This document shows positions 15,411-24,592 of a DNA stretch of 29,366 bases, piece by piece; position 1 is the first letter of the stretch; each line of letters begins with the position of its first letter. This DNA comes from Sulfurovum sp. UBA7648 (lineage in GTDB: Bacteria > Campylobacterota > Campylobacteria > Campylobacterales > Sulfurovaceae): NCBI GenBank assembly GCA_002483605.1, contig DLIG01000021.1, positions 68,638 through 98,003 on the forward strand. The letters are read 5' to 3'. Position numbers and translations under genes: made by a program. The notes under the pieces are model-generated. The model made no database searches. It saw only the letters and a list, made by a program, of their open reading frames with translations, and was not told the DNA's origin.

Positions 15411-16924
15411 CTTTACCAAATCTATGGAATGAACTGTCTCCTATACAAAGTACCTTAAAACAGTTGATAAAAGATTATGAAACCGGGCTTACCCCAAATC
15501 TTCCATATTTTATTGTGGGTCAGTCCAGTGTTAAAGAGAAAATAGGCAAATATCTTGAGCAACTTGATGGTAAATACTTCAATAGGAGTTTGATCTTTTC
15601 AGATTATGGCAATGGAAAAACTAATTTATTAAAATATCTACAACTTTATTTTAAAGAAAACGATACCCTTGGTGTCCATTATATATATCAAAGAGCAAAT
15701 GTAGATAAGCCTGATATATTTTTAAATCTACTAAAATTAATTGAAGATGATTTAACATCAGCACTTATCAAAGCGATTGAAAATGCTAATACGGAGTTTA
15801 TAAATACTCAAGCAAGTCTACACACGAATATTGCACAATATATAAATAAGTTTTCTGAAAGACCTTTATCTTCAACGGAAGAGCTGATTTTTATGGGCAC
15901 TGGAAGGTTTTATACAAAAAATTATTACAATCTTCACGAGATACCACAATTAACTGATTTTGACCGAAGAGAAGTATTTGTTTTCTTCATGAATTTACTA
16001 GCCAATGATAAGCAGTATGTGGTTTTCGCATTAGACGAATTAGAAAAAATTTATGAAAAATCAAAAATTCGCTTTAGATCATTTCTGACATCATATAGAG
16101 AACTAATTGATATGTCAGGTCACATAAAAGGGCATTTTTTACTTACAGCTATCGTCTCCTCTGCTGCAAATATAAATGACACCTTGTTGGAAAATCCTGC
16201 CTTTTACAGTCGAATCAAAAACGATATGATTGAAGTTGGTTTTTTAACAACCCATTCAGACAAACTAACATTAATTTATAATATTTCTACTCTTCTCGAG
16301 ATGAATTTGTCTGAATTAAAAACAGAAGAAATTGCTAACACATTAAAGCGTAATTATTCAAAAGGTTCAATTAGAAGCAATCGTATGCTATTAGCGGATA
16401 TTTTTAATGCCCTAAGGAAAGATCAGGATCAACAGTCATTTGCGCAATTAGAAGACAAACTTGAAGAACTAGAGCTGGATGATGAATTTACAGAAATGTA
16501 TGAAGCGCTTGAAGAAGATGGAACTTTTTCTAAAATACAAAATAGATTTTTTGACCCACTTCAATACTATCTTGAGTATAAAGGTTATGAAATAAATACT
16601 AAAAAAGAGAATAACTTTTTTAAAAAAACAAATTTATTTTATCCATACAAATCCAATAAAGTCTATAGTTTCATTTTAGATGAACAAGCTGATACAGAAA
16701 CAGAAACCAACAAACTTATTGATTTACTATCAGATGACAAACTCGTGTTTGTCTTTACTCCTGAATCCATTGATATAACATATGAAGATATCAATAGTGA
16801 CAATATTACTATTATAAATTATGACCCCAAAAAACTATTTACTCTTTTGGTTATGTTTGAAGAGTTGGACTATCATGAAGAGATTGAAAAAGTTATCTAT
16901 GAATATACCAAAGGGTTATTGTAG
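15407..16924 (+). CDS. P-loop (AAA+-like) ATPase of the cargo operon
   Basis: A 505-residue protein. Walker A is SDYGNGKTN (65-73, K71, T72). Walker B is VVFALDELEKI (205-215; D210, E211). An arginine in NPAFYSRIK (R269) may be a sensor/finger. The pattern of an N-terminal ATPase plus a ~200-residue C-terminal domain resembles ATP-binding proteins of BREX-type and similar defence loci, but I cannot assign a named family. It overlaps its upstream neighbour (ATGA) and shares one base with the nuclease gene start (TAGTG). In this context it likely powers a nuclease/methylase complex; that is inference. Confidence 0.7.
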   Translation: MTLPNLWNELSPIQSTLKQLIKDYETGLTPNLPYFIVGQSSVKEKIGKYLEQLDGKYFNRSLIFSDYGNGKTNLLKYLQLYFKENDTLGVHYIYQRANVDKPDIFLNLLKLIEDDLTSALIKAIENANTEFINTQASLHTNIAQYINKFSERPLSSTEELIFMGTGRFYTKNYYNLHEIPQLTDFDRREVFVFFMNLLANDKQYVVFALDELEKIYEKSKIRFRSFLTSYRELIDMSGHIKGHFLLTAIVSSAANINDTLLENPAFYSRIKNDMIEVGFLTTHSDKLTLIYNISTLLEMNLSELKTEEIANTLKRNYSKGSIRSNRMLLADIFNALRKDQDQQSFAQLEDKLEELELDDEFTEMYEALEEDGTFSKIQNRFFDPLQYYLEYKGYEINTKKENNFFKKTNLFYPYKSNKVYSFILDEQADTETETNKLIDLLSDDKLVFVFTPESIDITYEDINSDNITIINYDPKKLFTLLVMFEELDYHEEIEKVIYEYTKGLL

Positions 16925-18693
16925 TGTTTTTAAGTAATCAAAAATATTGGAAAGTCACTTATAAATATTCTAATGAATTTGATGATTATTTACAGTCAAT
17001 AATCAATTTTCTATCTAATTTAATTTCGACAAACAAAGATGAATTTAAACTTATCGATATAAATAAGTATTCATCGTTACAAGAAGAAGACAAAACCAAT
17101 TATCCGAATAATGAACATTTTTCCAATACAATTGACATATGTTTATCTGAAATATCTGATGGCTTATTCAATAATTTGGATCATGATATTCAAGAAATAT
17201 TAAATAACAAATTTTCGAGTGAAGACGCTTGCTTATTTCAATATAATAAAACAATTTATTATATTAAAAAAAGAAAGAATGAAACAAGAACAATAATTCA
17301 AAAAATAAATGGTGTTTTAAAACGAGAAATTTCCAGTGATTTTTCAAGTAAAATCATTACTTTTCTACAACAACATTTTAATGATAAAGCAATAAATATT
17401 TTAAGAGTATTTCTTGAAAATAAATCAAATAATATAATTTTCATAGAAGATGATTCAGAAGCTGAAAAAATAGATTTTTTACCTTTAAATCTGGCTTCTT
17501 TATCAATCAAAGAGAGCGTATCGTACGATAAAAATGTTTATAGTTTAGATGAGAGTAAATTGAATACTATTAACGAAGTTTTTAATTTACACATGCAAGC
17601 TTCAGACTATGAAATTGGTGAAGCAAAATATAATGAATTAGATATCGGGTTAGTAATTGGACAATATCTTTTTGTATACGACATGTATCCCTTATTAAAA
17701 GAAAATATTTTAAATGAGAAATATATTAAACAATCTTATTTGAAAGAAAATATTTTACTACCCGATCAAAAAACTTGTAATACTAGTCAACGTATTGAGC
17801 TTTTCAAAACTATGATTTCAGATGAAGATATTTTAAATATCATATCCTTATTAAAAGAAAATATCTACGTTACAGAAGAACATTTCTCATTAGCAATGCA
17901 AGGCCATGTAAATCAATTTTTTAATGCTGGTTATATGATAGAAACAGAATATCTTAAATATCATCAATTTTTTATTCCGTTAATTGAACGAACCGATGCT
18001 CTCTTTGGCTTAAATAATAATAGTAATGCAAGAGATCACCATGGACATTCTATAAAAGGATTAAAAACTTGGATAAATGTGAATGGTGAAGAACAAAATT
18101 CAATTTCTCACGAGCAAAAAACAATTGTTAATAAAGTAATGCATCTTATTCCTGATGTAGCTTTTTATTTTAAAGAAAAGTTTTTTGAAGATTTATTAAA
18201 AAATATACTTGAAGAAATCAAAACTCAAAATGAGAATCTTAACATTGAAATCATTGACAATAAAACTTTTTATATCAATAAAAACAGCAGAATTACAAAT
18301 CCATTATATTCTGAATCTTCGTATGAGCATAATCAAGAATTTGATTTTATCGTCAACTATACAAAGAGTAATGGTCAATTATCAACAATAGTAATTGAAG
18401 CCAAGACAAAACTATCTAAATTTATTATTCAAGACCAAGCTGAAAAAGTAGAGAAATATATTGAAAATGATGATTTAGAAATATTTGATAAATATTTTTT
18501 AGTAGGATTCAATATTGATGACAATGTATACTCAGCTATGGCATATTTTATTGAGAACTTATTCATTGATAATAGTTTAAACGGTCTTGCTTTTAGGTAT
18601 CCTCTTCCTACAACAAAGAAAGATTTATATTGCATCGCCTCTAATGATAGAGAGATACTTAAAACCAATCTTCTAGCATTATTTAATATATGA
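16924..18693 (+). CDS. Putative PD-(D/E)XK nuclease of the cargo operon
   Basis: A 589-residue protein starting at GTG 16924, which overlaps the previous stop by one base. Most of it is unrecognised, but the C-terminal third has a clear PD-(D/E)XK pattern: EFDFIV (D474), then IVIEAKTK (E492, K494), followed by QDQAEKVEKYIE, the usual helix after the active-site strands. An acidic upstream residue (E465-469 region) could complete the site. Position next to a methyltransferase and an ATPase suggests it is the cutting subunit of a restriction-type system. Its stop overlaps the methylase start (ATGA). Confidence 0.65.
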   Translation: MFLSNQKYWKVTYKYSNEFDDYLQSIINFLSNLISTNKDEFKLIDINKYSSLQEEDKTNYPNNEHFSNTIDICLSEISDGLFNNLDHDIQEILNNKFSSEDACLFQYNKTIYYIKKRKNETRTIIQKINGVLKREISSDFSSKIITFLQQHFNDKAINILRVFLENKSNNIIFIEDDSEAEKIDFLPLNLASLSIKESVSYDKNVYSLDESKLNTINEVFNLHMQASDYEIGEAKYNELDIGLVIGQYLFVYDMYPLLKENILNEKYIKQSYLKENILLPDQKTCNTSQRIELFKTMISDEDILNIISLLKENIYVTEEHFSLAMQGHVNQFFNAGYMIETEYLKYHQFFIPLIERTDALFGLNNNSNARDHHGHSIKGLKTWINVNGEEQNSISHEQKTIVNKVMHLIPDVAFYFKEKFFEDLLKNILEEIKTQNENLNIEIIDNKTFYINKNSRITNPLYSESSYEHNQEFDFIVNYTKSNGQLSTIVIEAKTKLSKFIIQDQAEKVEKYIENDDLEIFDKYFLVGFNIDDNVYSAMAYFIENLFIDNSLNGLAFRYPLPTTKKDLYCIASNDREILKTNLLALFNI

Positions 18694-19739
18694 AGAAAGT
18701 CTTACCTGTAACCCGATATTACGGGTCTAAACGTAAAATTATTAACAATATTTGGGAAATAATACAAAATGAACAACTAGAATTTGATTCAGTATTAGAC
18801 CTATTTGGCGGAACGGGCACATTTTCGTATAAAGCAAAATTAGAAGGAAAACAAGTTATTTATAATGATATTTTTAAATTTAATTCTTTAATAGGTAAAG
18901 CACTTATACAAAATAATACGACAAAGCTCACCAAAAAAGATATTGAGTTTTTAACTACCAAACATGACCATATAAAGTATAATTATTATGTTAAAGATAA
19001 TTATGAGAACATTTATTTCCTAGACTATGAAAATGAACTTATAGATATCATAGTGCAAAATATTTTACAATTAAAATCACCATATAAGCAAGCAATGGCA
19101 TATTATGCTTTATTTCAGACAACTTTAATTAAACGACCATTCAACTCTTTCCATAGAAAAAATTTATCCCTTAGAACAAGAGATGTAAAAAGGAGTTTCG
19201 GGAACAAAGTGTCATGGGAAAAAGATTTAGTTGGGACTTTTCAAAAGTTTTGTTATGATATAAATCAATATGTTTTTTCAAATTTTAAAAAAAATAAATC
19301 AAAGAATACTTCTGCATTGTCATGTAAAGAAACTGCCGATCTGGTTTATATTGATCCCCCATATATTGCAGAAAAAGGTTCACATGTCAATTATCATTCT
19401 AGATATCACTTTTTAGAAGCATTGGCTAATTATAACGATTTTATACATTATATTAATTATGAAAAAACAAATAAAGAAGTTATGATTAATAAATCTGACG
19501 AGTTTGAAACAAAGCAGTTTATTATTAATGATATTAAAAAAATAATAGAAAAATATCATGATAAGATAATAATATTCTCATATAGAAACAAAGGAATACC
19601 TTCGCCCGATGAATTAAAAGAAATTTTTCGTATGTATAATAAAGAATTTAAAGAATATATTTTATACAATCATTATTATGCCTTAAATAAATCAAATAAA
19701 GAGTTACATGAATTGGTTTATATCTTAAGGAGTTCATAA
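18690..19739 (+). CDS. D12-class (Dam-like) N6-adenine DNA methyltransferase
   Basis: A 349-residue methyltransferase in the alpha (D12/Dam) motif order. The N-terminus TRYYGSKRKIINNIW (8-22) is the family's SAM-site opening; DLFGGTGTFS (37-46) is motif I; IDPPYI (D222-P-P-Y225) is catalytic motif IV. It transfers a methyl group from SAM to adenine N6. Last gene of the four-gene operon, overlapping the nuclease gene by 4 bases. In a restriction-modification setting it would protect host DNA from the nuclease. Recognition sequence unknown. The 102 bases to tniQ (convergent) hold nothing I can name. Confidence 0.88.
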   Translation: MKKVLPVTRYYGSKRKIINNIWEIIQNEQLEFDSVLDLFGGTGTFSYKAKLEGKQVIYNDIFKFNSLIGKALIQNNTTKLTKKDIEFLTTKHDHIKYNYYVKDNYENIYFLDYENELIDIIVQNILQLKSPYKQAMAYYALFQTTLIKRPFNSFHRKNLSLRTRDVKRSFGNKVSWEKDLVGTFQKFCYDINQYVFSNFKKNKSKNTSALSCKETADLVYIDPPYIAEKGSHVNYHSRYHFLEALANYNDFIHYINYEKTNKEVMINKSDEFETKQFIINDIKKIIEKYHDKIIIFSYRNKGIPSPDELKEIFRMYNKEFKEYILYNHYYALNKSNKELHELVYILRSS

Positions 19740-19841
19740 ATAGAGTAGATTATTATAAAAAAGTGTTTATCTAATAATTTTACTATATGCAAAAGAATTA
19801 AAATATCTTAAATGTGATATTGCATATTAATATTATTTTTT

Positions 19842-21080
19842 TCAATAGAGTAAGTCCATAGTTTGACACACTTTTTTGAAGAGAAAGACAATAATCAGCA
19901 TTAATTTTGGAAAAATAGTAATGTTTTTATAAAGTCTAACAAACCCTTTGTGAACTGTAAAATGACAACCAACAATTGCAGCCACACTCTCTTGTGTCAC
20001 TTTTTCACCTATGCTTTGTAGATACTTTATGGCACCAACAACCTCGCTTTCACTTATTTCTCTACCAGTTTTATTTTGCATAGGCACGATCGCTTCTATC
20101 GTTTTGATATACCAAAATGGTAAATTTTTAAATCCATGCATAAAATCCCGGTAAGTTAGTTTATTGTTTTCTGCAAATTTTTTGAGATTGTTTGGATAGT
20201 TTTGAAAAAGATAATAAGCCATTGAAGTTAGATAGAAGTTTTTGTGTGCAGATAGGGATTTTTTGGAGTGGTAATTTTGTTCTCGTTCGCATAGTTTTTT
20301 ATAATCATCAAGCATTGGAAAGCCATCAAGTATCAATTTTTCTCTTCTGTCAAGCAAGTGTTGCAATCTAATACAGCTTTCAAATATAAAAACTGAATTT
20401 ATTTTTTGGTTATTAATCAAAAAATATCCTCTTTCAAGCCCCTTTTCAAACCATTGAATTGCTTTTATTCCGTAATGGTGACTTGACAGTACTTTCAATG
20501 ATGTTGTTAGTCTCAGGTCTCTTGAGCATTTGCTACAGTATATAATTTCATCGAAATATTTAATCTTAGTAAGCTTTATCCTTTCGTAGCAGCTCCAGCA
20601 TCTGTCTGTTAAAAATACCATATGTTTAGGGCAGGCATTATAAAATGCATACCTCCATTTTTTTCTAAAGTAAGGTATTTTATCCTCCACTAGGCATCTT
20701 GGACAAAACATCAAACCAAAATGAGATCTTTTATCTACAAGTTTTCTGATCTGATTGGGCGGATAAAGACAGTCATTACATCTGTAAAGATAACCTTCTT
20801 CGCTCCTGAGCGACATGTTTAAAATTTCTTTTTTGTCTAAACCGCTTTTAGCAGCAATAGTATCAAAAAGTTTATCATCAAACATGAAATCTATATCTCT
20901 GCGGCTTAATGAGCTTCCTTCATGTTTTACAAATAAAGATAAAAATACAGTAAGTGTTCGCCTGTGTACTAGCGCCATTCGTGTCAGCCATGAGCTTAAC
21001 AATTCATCTTTTTGCGGTTTTGGAATGATTAAAAAGAAATGTTCCTGTATCCAGTTCCTATTTCTCTTTTGTTTTGCCAT
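19842..21080 (-). CDS. tniQ: TniQ/TnsD-family target-site selection protein
   Basis: A 412-residue TniQ-fold protein. The N-terminal signature is PKPQKDELLSSWLTRMA. Zinc-binding pairs follow: C101/C104, C126/C129, C150/H153, C161/C164, C182/C185. The C-terminal ~150 residues include a likely helix-turn-helix (EKVTQESVAAIVGCHFTVHK), as in TnsD proteins that bind a fixed chromosomal site. It is longer in the C-terminus than minimal TniQ but shorter than Tn7 TnsD (508). As the element sits in mnmG, this protein may read the mnmG 3' coding region; inference from position. Starts 2 bases after the tnsC stop. Confidence 0.88.
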   Translation of the reverse strand: MAKQKRNRNWIQEHFFLIIPKPQKDELLSSWLTRMALVHRRTLTVFLSLFVKHEGSSLSRRDIDFMFDDKLFDTIAAKSGLDKKEILNMSLRSEEGYLYRCNDCLYPPNQIRKLVDKRSHFGLMFCPRCLVEDKIPYFRKKWRYAFYNACPKHMVFLTDRCWSCYERIKLTKIKYFDEIIYCSKCSRDLRLTTSLKVLSSHHYGIKAIQWFEKGLERGYFLINNQKINSVFIFESCIRLQHLLDRREKLILDGFPMLDDYKKLCEREQNYHSKKSLSAHKNFYLTSMAYYLFQNYPNNLKKFAENNKLTYRDFMHGFKNLPFWYIKTIEAIVPMQNKTGREISESEVVGAIKYLQSIGEKVTQESVAAIVGCHFTVHKGFVRLYKNITIFPKLMLIIVFLFKKVCQTMDLLY

Positions 21081-21082
21081 TG

Positions 21083-21967
21083 TCAGAGTTTTGGCAAATC
21101 AAATATTTCATCGGCTATAATTTTTTCTCTTCCGGATCTTATAGCATTTACCGCAGCTTTTTTTATCAATTTGACAGTTTTGCCTATCAGTCCTTCCGAC
21201 TTATAAAAAAGAGTATTTATTATTTCAGGATCATCTGCCATATTAGACGCTTCTTTGAGCGGCAGGCATCTTTCGTATGTCGCAACAAATGATCTGAATT
21301 TTTTGTCATTATTCCATCTTGGAAGTTCAATAGACGGAAATCTGGAATTCGTTTCGCCGCTGATAGAGAGAGCAGAGTGCGCAGCTGTTGTACCTGCCAA
21401 AATAATATTCAATGATAATCTATTGCTTAACTGCTTAAGATCGTCTACAAATGTTCTTTGTTTATTGAGAGTGCCTGTGAGTGCACTGTGTATTTCGTCA
21501 ATTAATATCATCTTTGTACCCATTTTGTTTAAATAGTGTTCACAAAGTTTTGCTTTTTGAATTATTTTTTCTCCGGCTTTATGTGGCACCATAAGTTCAT
21601 TTAAAATCAAACTGTATAGTCTGCTTTCATCAGGCATAGTTGGTGCTTGTATATAAATTATTGGTATTTCGTATACTATCTCGTTATCTTTATTTACATA
21701 ATCCAAATTTGTTTTGTGCAGATCGTACATTCTTTTTAAAATAGCGGTTTTGCCGTTATTGTAATCTCCATAGATCAATAAACCCTCATGTCTTATCTGG
21801 GGTGGATCATAAAATTTATCTTCAAGGATTTCAATTAACTTAACAGCAGCACCATATCCGATCCATTGATCTTTTTTGCAATAAAGTATTCTTTCTTCGT
21901 CGCTCTTGGCAAGATACTCTTTCGCTTCAGATGTTAAATTTCTAATGTCCATGATAATTCTCTTCAC
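21083..21967 (-). CDS. tnsC: TnsC/TniB-family AAA+ transposition regulator
   Basis: A 294-residue AAA+ ATPase. Walker A is IYGDYNNGKTA (K73, T74). Walker B is KMILIDEIHSAL (D157, E158), and LAGTTAAH is a sensor-1-like strand end. Its size fits TniB/short TnsC rather than Tn7 TnsC (555). The family forms ATP-dependent filaments on target DNA that link TniQ/TnsE to the TnsAB transposase and give target immunity. The first codon is GTG 21967, overlapping the tnsB stop (GTGA); ATG 21952 five codons later is an alternative with AAGAGA upstream. Confidence 0.88.
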   Translation of the reverse strand: MKRIIMDIRNLTSEAKEYLAKSDEERILYCKKDQWIGYGAAVKLIEILEDKFYDPPQIRHEGLLIYGDYNNGKTAILKRMYDLHKTNLDYVNKDNEIVYEIPIIYIQAPTMPDESRLYSLILNELMVPHKAGEKIIQKAKLCEHYLNKMGTKMILIDEIHSALTGTLNKQRTFVDDLKQLSNRLSLNIILAGTTAAHSALSISGETNSRFPSIELPRWNNDKKFRSFVATYERCLPLKEASNMADDPEIINTLFYKSEGLIGKTVKLIKKAAVNAIRSGREKIIADEIFDLPKL

Positions 21968-23838
21968 CCGATTGGATAGTATTCATAGCCATCGTCATCT
22001 TCTATGGTCTTATTGCTTGATTTCACCGCTTCCATTTGTGAATTATCTAAAAGTTCTTTTTCCATTTTGAGATTTTTGTTCATATGCAGCTTTGAACTTT
22101 TTTGTCTTCTGACCGATTTTTTTTCAAATTTAGCATTTTTAACATATTGCTGCAGTCTGTCATATGCTTCAAATATATCATACGGTTCAAGCTCTCTGCC
22201 ACTTACAGCTTTTCTTGCCTCGGCAATAGATTTTCTTAATTCCGTTAAATCCATCTTGGGTCTTCGAATGTCAGCATAAGGAACAATTATATAGTCTTTT
22301 ATATCTTCGTCGTAAACATATATTTTGCTTACATCTCTCGGGTCTCTTCGGCAAAGCAATTTATTGTTTATATTTGGATTTATTTTTTTATATTGTGACG
22401 GGATTATCCATTTTCTAAGTGTCTCCGAAAAATAGGTAATATAATCTATTGTGATACCGTTTTTTTGAACTGTCCTTTCGATTGCAGGGAGTAAGGCCAT
22501 TCTTAGCTTCAGTGTATTTGACGGAACGGTAGGAAGAAACGGTATTGTGCCTTCTCCAATACCAAAGATTCCTTGATACAGTTTTTCTTCAGGAGTCATG
22601 CCGATAGAACCGTGAACGGTTTTATGGTATATATTTACCACAAAATCCAAATACCATTTTTCAAGCTCATCGATAGTCATCGCGGCATAATCTTCTGATT
22701 TGTAAGTTCCCCTCTCAGCAATACTAGACCTTGTCGTTCCTGGCAGCTGATGTACGTTTTGCATGCATGTTTTTATAACGCGCTCTACATGCCCTCCAAA
22801 TTCCGGGCGGGCAACCGGTCTATAAACATCGGATATCCTGAATTCCTGGCAAAAATTATGAAGACTGATACTCCTGAATTCTTTTGCATTGTCCATATGA
22901 ATTACTCTAGGCAGTCCATAAACGGGCCATTCGCCTTTGATATCATATTGTTTTAATGTATCGTCTTTTGGCAAAATGGCATTCAATAAACATTGCCCTA
23001 CGCTAAAAAAACTGGGAGCTTCAAGTGTTATATAAAAACCGTATATCATTCTGCTGAATACATCAATTGCAACAGTAATGTAAGGTCTTCCTATGCTTTC
23101 TCTGGTTTTTTCATCAACTATTATGACATCCATTTTGGTGTGATCAATTTGTATTACATCTAAAGGCATTTTAACCTCTGGAAAGTTACTTGGCATACCC
23201 CTCGTTTCTCTTATGGGCATACCCTTTCTGTGTTTTGCAACCAATTTTGGCTGGATGTTGTTTATCCTGTTCCTAATTGTGTTTATATTGGGACAATCAG
23301 CGCCTATATTTTTGCATTTCTCTGCAATTTTCATATAGATGATGCTTAATGGATATTGTTGCTTGTTCAGATAGAATTCATCTATAACGGCATTAATAAT
23401 TGCGTTGACTGATTCATTAAGACGGCTTTTGCCTTTTTGTCCGCAATTTTCCCTGTTTGTCGCCAAAGAGCTGACGGTGTTATATTGTTCAAAAGTGCTA
23501 AGCCATCTATATATGGTTGCTGTACCTTTATTGCTTTGTTTTGCAATTTTTTCAACATCTTCGGCTTTTCTGTTCGGGATATTTAACAATGGCTCTATTA
23601 TTAGATACCTTTCTAAAGCTTGTTGAAATTTCTCATCATTAACCTCAACTAAAGACTTTGTCGATTCATTGGCATTTCTAGATTCCTTGATGATCTCACT
23701 AACTTTTAGTATTTTTTCATTATAAGGGGTTGTTGTTAGTTTGGCAAGCACTTCGTCCAAAGAAGGAAAAGATTTTATCATATATTCTTTGTCATCAAAT
23801 ATTATTTTTGAACCGATATCCAATTTAACTAGCCCCAT
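21964..23838 (-). CDS. tnsB: TnsB/TniA-family DDE transposase
   Basis: A 624-residue transposase of the retroviral-integrase (Mu/TnsB/TniA) type. N-terminal helix-turn-helix regions include NKGTATIYRWLSTF. The catalytic triad is D232 (VIQIDHTKMD), D316 (IHMDNAKEF) and E352 (FGGHVERVIK), which gives exact DD35E spacing. A beta-barrel Mu-transposase C-terminal domain follows. The basic tail probably contacts TnsC. It binds the element ends and makes 3' cuts and strand transfer. It starts 14 bases inside tnsA, with TGGAGC as its ribosome-binding site. Confidence 0.93.
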   Translation of the reverse strand: MGLVKLDIGSKIIFDDKEYMIKSFPSLDEVLAKLTTTPYNEKILKVSEIIKESRNANESTKSLVEVNDEKFQQALERYLIIEPLLNIPNRKAEDVEKIAKQSNKGTATIYRWLSTFEQYNTVSSLATNRENCGQKGKSRLNESVNAIINAVIDEFYLNKQQYPLSIIYMKIAEKCKNIGADCPNINTIRNRINNIQPKLVAKHRKGMPIRETRGMPSNFPEVKMPLDVIQIDHTKMDVIIVDEKTRESIGRPYITVAIDVFSRMIYGFYITLEAPSFFSVGQCLLNAILPKDDTLKQYDIKGEWPVYGLPRVIHMDNAKEFRSISLHNFCQEFRISDVYRPVARPEFGGHVERVIKTCMQNVHQLPGTTRSSIAERGTYKSEDYAAMTIDELEKWYLDFVVNIYHKTVHGSIGMTPEEKLYQGIFGIGEGTIPFLPTVPSNTLKLRMALLPAIERTVQKNGITIDYITYFSETLRKWIIPSQYKKINPNINNKLLCRRDPRDVSKIYVYDEDIKDYIIVPYADIRRPKMDLTELRKSIAEARKAVSGRELEPYDIFEAYDRLQQYVKNAKFEKKSVRRQKSSKLHMNKNLKMEKELLDNSQMEAVKSSNKTIEDDDGYEYYPIG

Positions 23839-24493
23839 TATTAAGCTCCACTAATGAATTCATTGTTAATTTAGAGTCATCCAGGTCTGTTCTGAACACT
23901 TTGTGTGCAAGCATGCTCCAAAGCGCATTTGAAATAGCAGGATATTCGGTTATCGAATTGGTGATGCTTGATGCTAAATCATTAGCAGCGATTTTTTTAT
24001 TTCCTATTTTTCTTTTCAAAATATCATTGTATTTGTTTTCTATAGGATACAGTTTGTATCTATATAAAAAATCAATATTTAATATATAAATTTCACTATC
24101 AGTTTTTTCTGTATAGACTATAAATTCTAAGCCGAGCTTAGATGTAGTTTCTTCTATGGCTCTAAATTTATCTATATAATAATCTTTTTCTTTTTCTATA
24201 TCACCTGTGTACTTGACTTCAACTATAGCATCTTTTTTGTTTGAATTTTTAGTTCTTTTTATAAAGCAGTCTCCGCTGTAAGTTTTCTTTTTGCCATTCA
24301 AAATTATTTCTATTTGCGGCTGCTCCTGATATGAATCAACTGTATCATCAAACTCTAATGATAGAAATAATGTTTTTTCCAGTTTCGATTCGAATCCAAC
24401 AGATTTGTCATTTTTGACACTTGGAAAATGCCCGGTTATTGATCGATAATTTTTTTTGATTTTTCTTTGGCTGAATTCTAAATGATTTGTCAT
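23825..24493 (-). CDS. tnsA: TnsA-family endonuclease subunit of the transposase
   Basis: A 222-residue protein with the TnsA restriction-like fold: FESKLEK (E35/E39), TYSGDCFI (D75) and AIVEVKYTG (E92, K94), matching the Glu-Asp-Gln/Glu-Lys catalytic arrangement of TnsA. The segment VDSYQEQPQIEI before the Asp is also typical. TnsA makes the 5'-strand cuts so that the element leaves by cut-and-paste. First gene of the tnsA-B-C-tniQ operon, beginning 93 bases inside the right end, where TATAAT (24526-24521, minus) could be its -10 box. Confidence 0.85.
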   Translation of the reverse strand: MTNHLEFSQRKIKKNYRSITGHFPSVKNDKSVGFESKLEKTLFLSLEFDDTVDSYQEQPQIEIILNGKKKTYSGDCFIKRTKNSNKKDAIVEVKYTGDIEKEKDYYIDKFRAIEETTSKLGLEFIVYTEKTDSEIYILNIDFLYRYKLYPIENKYNDILKRKIGNKKIAANDLASSITNSITEYPAISNALWSMLAHKVFRTDLDDSKLTMNSLVELNNGAS

Positions 24494-24501
24494 GGCATAA
24501 T

Positions 24502-24586
24502 CCGCAAATAATATATTTGAATTATATGACTCTAAAGCTTAAAGTAAAATGCTTCTCCGTATTATCAATTTTTAATAAATATGACA
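24502..24586 (-). repeat. Right transposon end with two imperfect 29-bp direct repeats
   Basis: Read inward (minus strand) from 24586, the end begins TGTCATATTT. Two blocks, 24557-24585 and 24502-24530, both start GTCATAT and end CGG, each 29 bp, agreeing at about 17 positions. Such repeats are expected TnsB-binding sites. The inner one overlaps the likely tnsA -10 box (TATAAT), allowing self-repression by TnsB. Confidence 0.55.
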
Positions 24587-24592
24587 ATGAAA
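24587..24592 (+). repeat. Right target-site duplication of the Tn7-like element (ATGAAA)
   Basis: Directly follows the ACA terminus. Together with TGA at 24593-24595 it is the remnant of the original mnmG end (ATG AAA TGA). Confidence 0.6.

Larger units (their letters stand above)
12342..24586. mobile_element. Tn7-like transposon inserted in the 3' end of mnmG
   Basis: About 12.2 kb bounded by 5'-TGT...ACA-3'. Genes from left: tnsE-like (+), a four-gene restriction/defence-like cargo operon (+), then tniQ, tnsC, tnsB, tnsA (all minus, transcribed inward from the right end). The termini share A at positions 14-18 and TGA-N-AAT at 20-26 counted inward from each TGT. Flanking ATGGAA/ATGAAA is a likely target duplication. 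The interior is visibly more AT-rich than the host genes, most strongly in the cargo. Having TnsA with a DD35E TnsB implies cut-and-paste movement as in Tn7. No CRISPR array or Cas gene is present, so it is not a CRISPR-associated transposon. Confidence 0.85.

Noticed and set aside
19740..19841. Bidirectional terminator between the methylase gene and tniQ
   Set aside because: Only weak AT-rich self-complementarity is present; no convincing stem with a T-tract on either strand.
12342..24586. CRISPR-associated transposon (CAST)
   Set aside because: TniQ and TnsABC are present, but I see no Cas gene and no CRISPR repeat array in the element; the cargo is a methylase/nuclease/ATPase operon.
24487..24591. 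Longer start for the small ORF at 24592
   Set aside because: The frame is open to 24487, but that part overlaps the tnsA start and the transposon terminus; it has no ribosome-binding site.
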